DNA from: Synergistaceae bacterium
Lineage (GTDB): Bacteria > Synergistota > Synergistia > Synergistales > Aminobacteriaceae
Assembly (NCBI GenBank): GCA_031274425.1
Contig: JAISQE010000187.1
Span: 1 to 38,725, forward strand
Direction: 5' to 3'
DNA: 38,725 nt
Shown: in pieces, positions 15,350 to 22,733 of the stretch
How the letters are laid out: the number at the start of each line of letters is the position of its first letter
How positions within the stretch are numbered: position 1 is the first letter of the stretch
Translations under genes and position numbers: made by a program
Notes under the pieces: generated by a model
What the model was told of the DNA's origin: nothing
What the model saw: the letters and a program-made list of their open reading frames with translations, nothing else
Databases searched by the model: none

Positions 15350-16678
15350 ATGGAGTCGTCCGATTATCCGGGGAACGACGCCGCCCCGCAAGCGCGCGAA
15401 GCCCTCGCGGCTTGGCCTTATCGGTGGGGGATGTCTTTTTACAGGGCGGGCATCTCCGCGTTTTTCGCGGGGGGCGGACTCTCCTGGCTCAAGAGAAAAT
15501 ACAAAGTCGGCCTGGAGAACCGCATGGGGAACTTCGGAACCGGCGTTCCGAAAAACGCCCTCTGGGTTCACTCGGTCTCGGTGGGAGAGGTTCAGTCGGC
15601 GATCTCCCTCATCGAGGCGGCAAAGGAGAGGTCGAATCTGCCCTGCCTTCTCTCCACCGTCACGACCACGGGACGGGCGATGGCGGAGAAGTTGGCGCCG
15701 TCTACGGCGGGGACGATCTACAGTCCGTGGGATACGCCGCGCTTCGTGAAAAGAGCGCTGGACGCTCTCGCGCCCAGGGTCTACGTCGCGATGGAGACGG
15801 AGCGATGGCCGACGCTGTTGGCCGAACTGCACACGCGAGGGATCCCGACGTTTCTCGCGAACGGGCGCCTCTCCGCGGAGAGCGCCAAAAAACTTCGACG
15901 GCAGCGACGGTTCTGGCGAGGGGTGTTGTGTTGTTTCGACCGCCTGATGGTGCGTTTCGGTTCCGACAAAGAAGAGTTTCTGAGCCTGGGCGTGCCGGAG
16001 GAAAAGATAGTCGTGACGGGGGACTGCAAAATCGACGCGATGCTCGCCCGCAAGGTCGAAACGAACGGGCTGGCCCACCGGCGGTGGACGCGCCTACGGA
16101 ACGGGGACGCTCCCCTGTTTCTCGCCGGGAGCACGCACCCCGGCGAGGACGAAATCGTGCTCGCGGCTTTCGGAAAAATACGCGAAACGCATCCTCGAGC
16201 ACGCCTCGTCATCGTGCCCCGTCACCCTCAACGAGCGCTTTACGTCGTGGCGGAGGCGCTGCCCTACGGGAAAGCGGATCTTTTCACGAACCTCAGGCCG
16301 GACTGGGACATCGCCGTCGTGAACAAAATCGGGGTGCTGTTCGAACTCTATGCCGTCGCCGACGCGGCCTTCGTGGGAGGGAGCCTGGTCCCCAAAGGAG
16401 GCCAGAACCCCATGGAGCCCGCCCTGTTCGGTATCCTCGCGGCCCACGGTCCGGACATGAGCGACTTCCCCGACGCCGGCCGGATGGACGCCATGGGCGC
16501 GGGCCACGTGGTGCGTCACGCCGCGCAGCTTGCGGAGGCATGGCTGCGCGCGCTGGAACCGGACGCTCGAGCGCGGACGCGGCAAGCGTGTAAAACGTAC
16601 TTCGCCTCCGTCGGCGGGGCCTCGCTGCGCAGTTGGAACGTCATCGAGGAATATCTCGAAACTCCCGGCCGGTCATGA
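15350..16678 (+). CDS. waaA: 3-deoxy-D-manno-octulosonic acid (Kdo) transferase
   Basis: Inner-membrane-anchored glycosyltransferase (GT30) that adds Kdo to lipid IV-A during lipopolysaccharide core assembly. The 442 residues show the family blocks WVHSVSVGEVQSA (catalytic Glu of SVGE), TGRAMAEKL, YSPWDTP, METERWP (usually ETEIWP), LANGRLS, VTGDCKIDA, AGSTHPGEDE and GGSLVPKGGQNPMEPA (the nucleotide-sugar site). An unusually polar N terminus precedes the membrane-facing helix. ATG at 15350 has GGAGG about 8 bases upstream. Its presence is the clearest sign of an LPS-containing outer membrane. Confidence 0.95.
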   Translation: MESSDYPGNDAAPQAREALAAWPYRWGMSFYRAGISAFFAGGGLSWLKRKYKVGLENRMGNFGTGVPKNALWVHSVSVGEVQSAISLIEAAKERSNLPCLLSTVTTTGRAMAEKLAPSTAGTIYSPWDTPRFVKRALDALAPRVYVAMETERWPTLLAELHTRGIPTFLANGRLSAESAKKLRRQRRFWRGVLCCFDRLMVRFGSDKEEFLSLGVPEEKIVVTGDCKIDAMLARKVETNGLAHRRWTRLRNGDAPLFLAGSTHPGEDEIVLAAFGKIRETHPRARLVIVPRHPQRALYVVAEALPYGKADLFTNLRPDWDIAVVNKIGVLFELYAVADAAFVGGSLVPKGGQNPMEPALFGILAAHGPDMSDFPDAGRMDAMGAGHVVRHAAQLAEAWLRALEPDARARTRQACKTYFASVGGASLRSWNVIEEYLETPGRS

Positions 16679-16702
16679 TCATCAGGCATCGACCCGATGA
16701 TC
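16677..16702. terminator. Inverted repeat between convergent waaA and proS
   Basis: GATCATC (16677-16683) pairs with GATGATC (16696-16702) across a 12-base loop. It sits in the 33-base gap between two convergent genes, where a bidirectional terminator would be expected. There is no T tract on either side, so this is tentative. Confidence 0.3.
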
Positions 16703-16711
16703 CTCAACTCT

Positions 16712-18148
16712 TCAATACGCTTTCGCGAAAATCGTTTTGCGTCCTTCCCGACCGGTAAAGATACACTTGCCCGTCGATGAGTCCGCTAGAGGAATACAAC
16801 GCGGGGTGGCTCCGGTCTCGTCTTTGATGCGGCGTTCGTCCTCGGGGCCGCCCGCGAAATAGGCCTCCACAAACCCGCCCTTTTCTTCGAGCAGCGTCTT
16901 CATCTCGTCGTAGCTCTCGGCGAACGACGTGTTTTTCTCCCGAAAGGCTTTCGCCTTGGCGTAAAGAGAGGACTGAATGTCGTCCAGAAGTTTCAGGACC
17001 GTCGGCGTCAGCGCCTCGTGCGCAATGTCGAGCTTTTCGCCGCTATCGCGCCGCACGGCTCTCACCGTTCCGGCCTTCATGTCTTTTTCTCCCAACTCCA
17101 GCCGCAACGGCACTCCCCTTTGCAAATGATGAAAGAAACGGTCTCCCGGCCTCATGTGGAACCTCGTGTCCACCGCGGTACAGGCGCTTCCCAACGCGTC
17201 GTTCAACCGCGCCGAAAACTCCCTTGCCCTCGGCAGGAGTTCGTCATCGAGAAGCCGCTCGTCCGTTCCTATAGGCAGAAGCACCGCTTTTGTCGGAGCG
17301 ACTCTGGGCGGCAGGATCAGTCCGTCGTCGTCCGAGTGCGTCATGATGATCGCTCCGATCAAGCGCGTGGACACGCCCCAACTGGTGGTCCAGCATTCCT
17401 CCAGGTCGCCGTCTTTATTCTGGAAGCGAATATCGAACGCCCGCGCGAAATTTTGTCCGAGAAAATGGCTTGTCCCGGCTTGCAGCGCTTTCGTATCGCT
17501 CATCATCGTTTCGCACGTGTACGTGTCGACCGCGCCCGGAAAACGCTCGCCAGGGGTCTTTTCGCCCGGAACGACCGGCAGCGCCAGAACGTCCTCCATC
17601 ACTTGACGGTAGACGTCGAGCATACGCAACGTCTCCTCCACCGCCTCCTGGGACGTGGCGTGCGCGGTGTGACCCTCCTGCCACAAAAACTCCGACGTGC
17701 GCAGGAAAAGGCGCGGGCGTTTTTCCCATCTCATGACGTTGCACCACTGATTGATCAGCACCGGCAAGTCGCGCCACGATTGGATCCACTTGCTGTACAT
17801 GTGGCCGATGACGGTTTCCGACGTGGGCCGGATGGCGAAAGGCTCCTCCAATTTCTCTCCGCCCGCGTGAGTGACCATGGCGCACTCCGGCGCGAACCCC
17901 TCCACGTGCTCGGCTTCCTTTTCGAGAAAGGAGTTTGGGATCAGGAGCGGGAAATAGGCGTTGACATGCCCGGTGCGTTTGAAGGCGTCGTCGAAGTGAC
18001 GCTGCACGGATTCCCATATCGAGTAACCCGTGGGGCGAATCACCATGCAACCTCGGACCGGCGCGTAATCCGCCAGTTCCGCCGTTTTGACGACATCCAA
18101 GTACCACTGTGAATAGTCTTTATCGCGCGAAGTGATGTTGCGAGCCAT
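16712..18148 (-). CDS. proS: Prolyl-tRNA synthetase, archaeal/eukaryotic (short) type
   Basis: Charges tRNA-Pro. The 478-residue protein is the ProS type without the bacterial editing insertion: motif 1 around the PTGYSIWESVQ region, motif 2 FLRTSEFLWQEGHTAH, motif 3 GDRFFHHLQRGVPLRLELG-like anticodon entry, and TSWGVSTRLIGAIIMTHSD for the class II ATP site. The C-terminal zinc-type domain ends in the typical aromatic tail (IFAKAY). This form occurs in archaea, eukaryotes and scattered bacteria. ATG at 18148; it follows the patatin gene by 19 bases on the same strand. Confidence 0.96.
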   Translation of the reverse strand: MARNITSRDKDYSQWYLDVVKTAELADYAPVRGCMVIRPTGYSIWESVQRHFDDAFKRTGHVNAYFPLLIPNSFLEKEAEHVEGFAPECAMVTHAGGEKLEEPFAIRPTSETVIGHMYSKWIQSWRDLPVLINQWCNVMRWEKRPRLFLRTSEFLWQEGHTAHATSQEAVEETLRMLDVYRQVMEDVLALPVVPGEKTPGERFPGAVDTYTCETMMSDTKALQAGTSHFLGQNFARAFDIRFQNKDGDLEECWTTSWGVSTRLIGAIIMTHSDDDGLILPPRVAPTKAVLLPIGTDERLLDDELLPRAREFSARLNDALGSACTAVDTRFHMRPGDRFFHHLQRGVPLRLELGEKDMKAGTVRAVRRDSGEKLDIAHEALTPTVLKLLDDIQSSLYAKAKAFREKNTSFAESYDEMKTLLEEKGGFVEAYFAGGPEDERRIKDETGATPRCIPLADSSTGKCIFTGREGRKTIFAKAY

Positions 18149-18167
18149 ATTTACTTGTCGAACCCCC

Positions 18168-20285
18168 TTAAGGCAAAGGATAGTGGTCCCATATAGGGAT
18201 GCCCAGGAAGAACCCCACCTTGAACTCCTCGCTGCCGTACATCGCGGCCAGCTTGATGTTCACGATGTTGTTCGGAATGGTGAAGGCCAGGCCGAGTTCC
18301 CAGGGCGTAGCCACTTTCTCGTAATCCTTGTCCATCGCGTAGCCGTAGCTTCCGAACACCTCCGCGGCAACGATGCCCCAGACGCTGCGTTTCAGAATGC
18401 GACGGAACGCGACGTTGATCCACGCCATGCGCTCCGCCTCGATGGGGCGGTCCGCGATGGAATAAAGCTCCTCCGCCGCTCCCAGATACGCGGCGTGCCC
18501 TTCCCTGTCCAGATTTCCCTCCGCGTACCCGAAGCGCAGATAGGTGCGCCACATCTGCCCCACTTGAATGGGTTTGAAGTAGGTTATTCGATAGAGGATC
18601 TCATCCATGTCGGCCCACCAGGCGTTCAGGCGCCACGCTTCTCCTTTCGTGGGGTCGGCCGGGATGTCCAGGGTGTCGTACGCCGCGAAGAAAGTCGGCC
18701 CCACGGAGCTGTTGCCGCCCTCGCCGTCGATGTACTCGTAGGCCAGGCCAATTCCCATCTGTACGGCCCCCGCGTGGAAAAGACGCTGCCCGCCGACGGA
18801 ATAGCGATCCCAATTTCGATGACCGCCCGAGGTGTCCATCTCCCATTTCTGAGCGGCCAGATTGATCTCCCAGGAACTCAAGGGCTCGGGGGCCGTCAGG
18901 TAACTCAGGTCGAAACCCCATTGTTCTCCCAGACGAACGACTCCCCGCAGGGCGTCCAGGTCGTGGAAGACCCCTCGGGCCGTGCCCTTCAGGTAAAGCC
19001 AGCGAGACGTGTCCAAGTTGGTGGTATAACCCGAAAGGCCCACTTCCAAGTCAGAGCGTTTACGGATGTCGAGCACGAGCACGACGTCGTCTCCGCTGCG
19101 CTGAAGGCTGTAGTCCACCGTGGCGATATCCGGCGCGGCCATCAAACGATCCACGGATTCCTGCACGTCGTCGGCGTCTAGGGGCTTCCCCACCCAGCGC
19201 AAAAAGCGCTTGCGCAACTGCCCGTCGAGAGGGGCCGGCAACCCGTGGACGCGCACATCGCGGATGATCGCGGGACGCGAGGAGGGCGGCGTTTTCGTGA
19301 CGACGTTCGGAACGCTGTTCGAAAGGGCTCTAATCTCGTCGATGCTCTCGAGCGCGGCTTCCCTGCCTCGCTGGATGATCTTGCCCGTGGAGTCGTCGTC
19401 CAGAAAGGAGAACTCCTGCACCCTCGGCGCGACGACAAGATCGGCGTGCGGAAACTCCAACTCGGTCCTCTGCCGCATCACGATCGTCAAAGACTGGTCG
19501 ATGACGTCGATAAAGGTATCGATAGGCCGATCTTTGGAGGGAATATCCGACACGTCCACCCCGATGACCGGCAATCCCGGAAAAAGCTCCTTTGCCGTAT
19601 CGATCGGAAGATTGGAGGCCAAACCGCCGTCCACCAGAAGGCGTCCGTCGATCTCCCAAGGCTCGAAAAGCGCCGGAATCGACATCGACGCCCGCATCGC
19701 GGAGGGCAGGCTGCCCGAGCGCAGAACAACCTTTTCTCCCGTTCGAATGTCCGTCGCGACGGCCGCGTAGGGAATGGGAAGCTCGTTGAAGTCCGTGACC
19801 TCCACGTGTTTCATCAATTGGGTGTAGTACTGAAACAACTTGTCTCCCGTCAAAATCCCCAAGGGGCCGCCGCGTTTGCCGGTCTTTTTGTACGTGAGGG
19901 CGGAAATCGTGTTCATCTTAGCCTGCCGGTCGTCCCCGGTGAAAACAAACATAGGGCCCGTATTTTCCGACAGGAGAGCCGGCAGGTCCAGCTCGGAGAT
20001 GACCTCCCGCAGCGCCTTCGCGTTGTAGCCGCTGGCGTTCAAAGCCCCGATGAGAGAACCGATGCTGGTCCCCACAATGCCGACGACGGGAATCCCCTGT
20101 TCCTCGAGCACCTCGATGACCCCGATATGGGCGAATCCTCGCGTGCCGCCGCCGGAGAGCGCCAGAACGACCCCCGCGTCCGCGGGGAAAGGGGCCGAAA
20201 AGAAAATCGAAAAAAAGGCCGAAGGGAAGGACAACGTGAAAGCCAGAACCCAAGTCCTCCAAAACGCGCATGAAAATTTTTTCAC
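18168..20285 (-). CDS. Patatin-POTRA-beta-barrel protein (type Vd autotransporter, PlpD-like)
   Basis: A 705-residue exported lipase-type protein. Domains in order: signal peptide (about residues 1-36, ending FPADA), patatin phospholipase (about 38-330) with oxyanion loop SGGGTRG, nucleophile Ser74 in GTSIGS and catalytic Asp219 in VDGGL, then a single POTRA-like segment (about 345-420) and a 16-strand-type beta barrel (about 425-705) rich in alternating aromatic strands. This is the PlpD/FplA architecture, in which the barrel anchors the patatin domain at the outer membrane. The nucleophile motif has Ile where most patatins have Ala. Start is GTG at 20285 with GGAGGGG 6 bases upstream; this start places the lysine pair at the N terminus. 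Confidence 0.9.
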   Translation of the reverse strand: MKKFSCAFWRTWVLAFTLSFPSAFFSIFFSAPFPADAGVVLALSGGGTRGFAHIGVIEVLEEQGIPVVGIVGTSIGSLIGALNASGYNAKALREVISELDLPALLSENTGPMFVFTGDDRQAKMNTISALTYKKTGKRGGPLGILTGDKLFQYYTQLMKHVEVTDFNELPIPYAAVATDIRTGEKVVLRSGSLPSAMRASMSIPALFEPWEIDGRLLVDGGLASNLPIDTAKELFPGLPVIGVDVSDIPSKDRPIDTFIDVIDQSLTIVMRQRTELEFPHADLVVAPRVQEFSFLDDDSTGKIIQRGREAALESIDEIRALSNSVPNVVTKTPPSSRPAIIRDVRVHGLPAPLDGQLRKRFLRWVGKPLDADDVQESVDRLMAAPDIATVDYSLQRSGDDVVLVLDIRKRSDLEVGLSGYTTNLDTSRWLYLKGTARGVFHDLDALRGVVRLGEQWGFDLSYLTAPEPLSSWEINLAAQKWEMDTSGGHRNWDRYSVGGQRLFHAGAVQMGIGLAYEYIDGEGGNSSVGPTFFAAYDTLDIPADPTKGEAWRLNAWWADMDEILYRITYFKPIQVGQMWRTYLRFGYAEGNLDREGHAAYLGAAEELYSIADRPIEAERMAWINVAFRRILKRSVWGIVAAEVFGSYGYAMDKDYEKVATPWELGLAFTIPNNIVNIKLAAMYGSEEFKVGFFLGIPIWDHYPLP

Positions 20286-20316
20286 TTGTACCCCTCCTGC
20301 CCAAATCCAAAACAAC

Positions 20317-20332
20317 AGAGGCGGCAGCCTCT
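20317..20332 (-). terminator. Stem-loop between cheX and the patatin gene
   Basis: AGAGGC / GCCTCT make a perfect 6-bp stem with a 4-base loop. On the minus strand it is followed by GTTGTTTTGG, a weak T-rich tail. It could end the lpxL-cheX transcript. It lies only 32 bases before the patatin start, so it could instead be part of that gene's leader. Confidence 0.45.
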
Positions 20333-20368
20333 ACAGAGAACCGCCACCCCGCTTCCTTACAAAACGCC

Positions 20369-20398
20369 TATATTCGAACGCCCTTTCGTTGACGTCAA
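20369..20398 (-). promoter_or_regulatory. Palindrome TTGACGTCAA and possible patatin promoter
   Basis: TTGACGTCAA (20389-20398) is a perfect 10-base palindrome overlapping the cheX stop. Its first six bases give a good -35 (TTGACG) on the minus strand, with AATATA 18 bases downstream as a poor -10. It may be an operator, or a chance match. Confidence 0.3.
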
Positions 20399-20886
20399 GC
20401 GGCGCTAAAAGACAAAACGAGATAGAGTATGCCTTCCGGCTGCAAGGCAAACGGCAAGGTGAAACACTTGATCCCGGGGGCTTGGCTCGGGATGTTCTGG
20501 ATGTTGTCCCCCGCCATGAGTTGAGGAGGAGTGACGTCCACCCCCGGAAGAGCGGCCTGAATCAAAGCGCGCCCGCTCACCATATTGGAAAGTTCGCCAA
20601 CGACGCTCATCGCCACGGCATCGTCCTTGTTGGGAGCGATCATGCCCCCCGACATGGCGGTGACGACGGCGTTGAACCCTCCGCCGTTCAACATGATGAC
20701 CACAGTTCCCTGCACGCCGCTCCCGACGATGCCGATTAGGGACGCAGCGCATATATTGGACACTTTCACTCCCTGAGAGACCTGCGACTTGTTCAGCGCC
20801 ACATCAAGGCCGACTTCACGCCCTACAGAGATTAGAGATGAACCAAATGTATTGACGAGAACGGCAAGCTTATCCATATCGGCCAT
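20395..20886 (-). CDS. CheX-like chemotaxis phosphatase-family protein
   Basis: A 163-residue CheX/CheC-family protein; CheX dephosphorylates CheY-P. The signature E-x2-N is present once, Glu98 and Asn101 in VGELSNMVSG, as in CheX (CheC has two such sites). The family alpha/beta core is visible (GIVGSGVQGTVVIML). Start ATG at 20886 has GGGAG about 11 bases upstream; an upstream TTG at 20937 lacks a site. No other chemotaxis or flagellar gene is in the window. It lies 57 bases after the RNase H-fold nuclease gene and is probably in the lpxL transcript. Confidence 0.8.
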   Translation of the reverse strand: MADMDKLAVLVNTFGSSLISVGREVGLDVALNKSQVSQGVKVSNICAASLIGIVGSGVQGTVVIMLNGGGFNAVVTAMSGGMIAPNKDDAVAMSVVGELSNMVSGRALIQAALPGVDVTPPQLMAGDNIQNIPSQAPGIKCFTLPFALQPEGILYLVLSFSAA

Positions 20887-20943
20887 ATTATTGACTACTC
20901 CCTTCCATCCCTCTATTTCCGCTTCAGAACCCGACAACAGTCT

Positions 20944-21429
20944 TTAAAATCGATCTTCTTCAATATTTTCCATTTCAACAACCGATCTCGCAATGCCCCG
21001 CAAAACGATCGCCAACGCGGCAAAATCGTCTATATTTCTCGGCGGTACCCGCAAGGAATACGGCAGGCATTTCTGCCATAGAGCGGGACGATGAAAACGC
21101 CAATAAAGGTCCCGCGCCGCTATTGTCGTCCCTTCCTCGTCGACGTGAACGATCTTCAAATCGAGCTGCGCGCATCGCGAAGCGATTTCCCCACTTCCGG
21201 TTCCATCTCCCAAAGCGACGTACTCCAGCCTCGGTTCGGCGACGGGAAAAAACCGCTCGCACGCCCACGCCGCAAGTTCTTTTTCCCATTTATCGGCCGG
21301 ATGCTTCAGCACGCCTAAAAAAGCTTCCAACTCCGGCGCCGGACATATCCCCGAAAGGATCAACGTTCCCTGAGAAGTCGCCAAAGCCCATCCTATTTTA
21401 TCTCGTCCGGGATCAATCCCCAAAATCAT
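20944..21429 (-). CDS. RNase H-fold nuclease, YqgF/RuvC-like
   Basis: A 161-residue protein with the RuvC/YqgF-type acidic triad: Asp6 in ILGIDPGRDKIGWAL, Asp97-Glu98 in HVDEEGTTIAARDLYW (compare WDERLTT of YqgF) and Asp134/135 in NIDDFAALAIVL. It is longer than the true RuvX at 26405 and differs in the middle, so it is a separate paralogue whose substrate is unknown. The start region is duplicated: GGAATGATTTT occurs twice 13 bases apart, giving an upstream ATG that opens a 9-codon reading frame overlapping the true ATG (21429). Confidence 0.75.
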   Translation of the reverse strand: MILGIDPGRDKIGWALATSQGTLILSGICPAPELEAFLGVLKHPADKWEKELAAWACERFFPVAEPRLEYVALGDGTGSGEIASRCAQLDLKIVHVDEEGTTIAARDLYWRFHRPALWQKCLPYSLRVPPRNIDDFAALAIVLRGIARSVVEMENIEEDRF

Positions 21430-21445
21430 TCCAAAAAATCATTCC
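21422..21445 (-). repeat. 13-base duplication of a start-codon region
   Basis: The 11-base unit AAAATCATTCC (plus strand) lies at 21422-21432 and again at 21435-21445. On the minus strand this places two ATG codons in different frames at the start of the YqgF-like gene. The upstream ATG has the better spaced GAGGA-like sequence but meets TGA after nine codons. Confidence 0.7.
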
Positions 21446-21478
21446 TCTATTTTTTCTGTTCCCTCCGCGAACCCGAGC

Positions 21479-22408
21479 TCAAAAACGCAAGACGGACTCC
21501 CATTTATCCAATAGCCACATCCACTGTTCCGGGTACTCCATAATCCACTTACCCAGAATATTATTACACATCTTCAACGACTTTTCCATATTTGCCCCGA
21601 AAGGATTGCCCTCCTCGTCGCAAAAATCGCTCAAAATTTCTTGAATACGAATCGTGTGCCGTACGCCGTCGGCATTTCGTACGGTCACGGCGGGAACGAC
21701 GGGAGCCCCGAATTTTCGGTGCATCTTGACGATTCCCGTCGCGGTGCTTGCGGGCAGTCCCAAAAAAGGGACGAGAACCCCTTCTTTTCTGGCGTCCAGA
21801 TCTTGCAGGAAGGTCAAAACGCTCCCCTTGCGCAACGCGCAAAAAGCCTCCCGCAAAGCGAGTCCCTCGCTGGGGACCATCTTCATCCCCATATCGACGC
21901 GCTGCTTGCCGATCAAATCGTTCACCCCGCCTTTGTTTCGCTGCGGAGTGTAGATGGGCGCGATCTCGTACCCCTCGGCCGCCAGTCGAGCGCCGGCCAG
22001 CTCCCAATTACCCATATGCGCCGTCATGAGGAGAACTCCCCTGCCTCGTTTCAGCGCCGCATCGAGGTGTTCCTTCCCCTCGATCGAAACCAAGGAGGTT
22101 AGGCGCGGGCGAAGTTTCGCCATACGCGCGAACTCCACAATGGATTTGCCCATATTGACGTAAGATCTTCCGACGACCTCCCGAGCCGGAGTCACCCCCA
22201 TTCCCAGAGCGGACACGCATCGCGCTTCCGCCCTGTCCACCTTGCGTTTGCCGAAAACCCAGAGGCCCCTGCCCAACAAGGCTCCCAAGTTCAGAGCCGC
22301 CCAATGCGGCAAAATATTGACGAAACGGACGGCGAAACACAAAAAAAACTTGCTCAACAGCGACGCTCTTCCCCCTCGCGAGTTTATTTTCGTCTTACAA
22401 ATCTTCAT
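21479..22408 (-). CDS. lpxL: Lipid A biosynthesis lauroyl/acyl transferase (LpxL/HtrB family)
   Basis: Membrane-bound acyltransferase adding a secondary acyl chain to Kdo-lipid A. The 309-residue protein has an N-terminal membrane helix (about 17-52) and the catalytic H-x4-E motif at His131 and Glu136 (TAHMGNWELAG), with the following blocks IYTPQRNKGGVNDL, FLQDLDARKEGVLVPFLG and the C-terminal YPEQWMWLLDKW. ATG at 22408. It has its own promoter (TTGCGA-17-TACAAT) giving a leader of only about 14 bases. Together with waaA it shows that the cell makes Kdo-lipid A. Confidence 0.93.
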   Translation of the reverse strand: MKICKTKINSRGGRASLLSKFFLCFAVRFVNILPHWAALNLGALLGRGLWVFGKRKVDRAEARCVSALGMGVTPAREVVGRSYVNMGKSIVEFARMAKLRPRLTSLVSIEGKEHLDAALKRGRGVLLMTAHMGNWELAGARLAAEGYEIAPIYTPQRNKGGVNDLIGKQRVDMGMKMVPSEGLALREAFCALRKGSVLTFLQDLDARKEGVLVPFLGLPASTATGIVKMHRKFGAPVVPAVTVRNADGVRHTIRIQEILSDFCDEEGNPFGANMEKSLKMCNNILGKWIMEYPEQWMWLLDKWESVLRF

Positions 22409-22428
22409 ACCGCCATATTTTAAACTTT

Positions 22429-22457
22429 ATTGTACGTGCACCGCGTTGTTCTCGCAA
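22429..22457 (-). promoter_or_regulatory. lpxL promoter
   Basis: Minus strand: TTGCGA (22457-22452) and TACAAT (22434-22429) with exactly 17 bases between, matching four and five of six consensus positions. Transcription would begin near 22422, 14 bases before the lpxL ATG. Confidence 0.6.
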
Positions 22458-22493
22458 GAAGCAATCCGCATCGCGCCGGGCCGTCAAATAAGT

Positions 22494-22499
22494 TATAAT
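22494..22499 (+). promoter_or_regulatory. Probable -10 box for the CXXC / 4Fe-4S pair
   Basis: A perfect TATAAT in a locally AT-rich stretch, facing the CXXC-protein gene and divergent from the lpxL promoter. No good -35 is visible 16-18 bases upstream (the stretch is GC-rich), so an activator may be needed. The leader would be about 65 bases. Confidence 0.4.
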
Positions 22500-22549
22500 T
22501 TTCGCGAGCGAAATCAGCATGGCTTTTTGTTCCGTGCAACGGTCAGGGG

Positions 22550-22570
22550 TTGGAATACAGTTGGAATACA
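22550..22570 (+). repeat. 11-base direct repeat before the CXXC-protein start
   Basis: TTGGAATACA occurs at 22550-22559 and 22561-22570, ending on the A of the ATG. It covers the ribosome binding region, which otherwise lacks a GGAGG-like site. Confidence 0.7.
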
Positions 22571-22716
22571 TGTCGAAGAAACGGCAAAATATGCTTCGCG
22601 CCGTGTTGTTGGCGCTCTCCGTCGTTTTTATCCTGATGGGCGGATATAGGGGAGAGATAAAGACCGTCTTCATAAAAGCCGCCAATCTCTGTTTGGAGTG
22701 TATTGGAATTGGCTGA
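22570..22716 (+). CDS. Small CXXC membrane protein (CD1871A-like)
   Basis: A 48-residue protein: basic start (MSKKRQ), one membrane helix (about residues 9-24), and a C-terminal CLECIGIG with Cys41-x2-Cys44. The CLECIGIG ending is the hallmark I associate with the CD1871A family of small CXXC-motif proteins. It is encoded 17 bases before a NapH-like polyferredoxin, so the pair probably works in electron transfer or thiol redox at the membrane. I chose the ATG at 22570 over a start at 22519 because only the shorter form puts the basic residues directly before the helix. Confidence 0.75.
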   Translation: MSKKRQNMLRAVLLALSVVFILMGGYRGEIKTVFIKAANLCLECIGIG

Positions 22717-22733
22717 CCAACTCGGGTGCGGCA

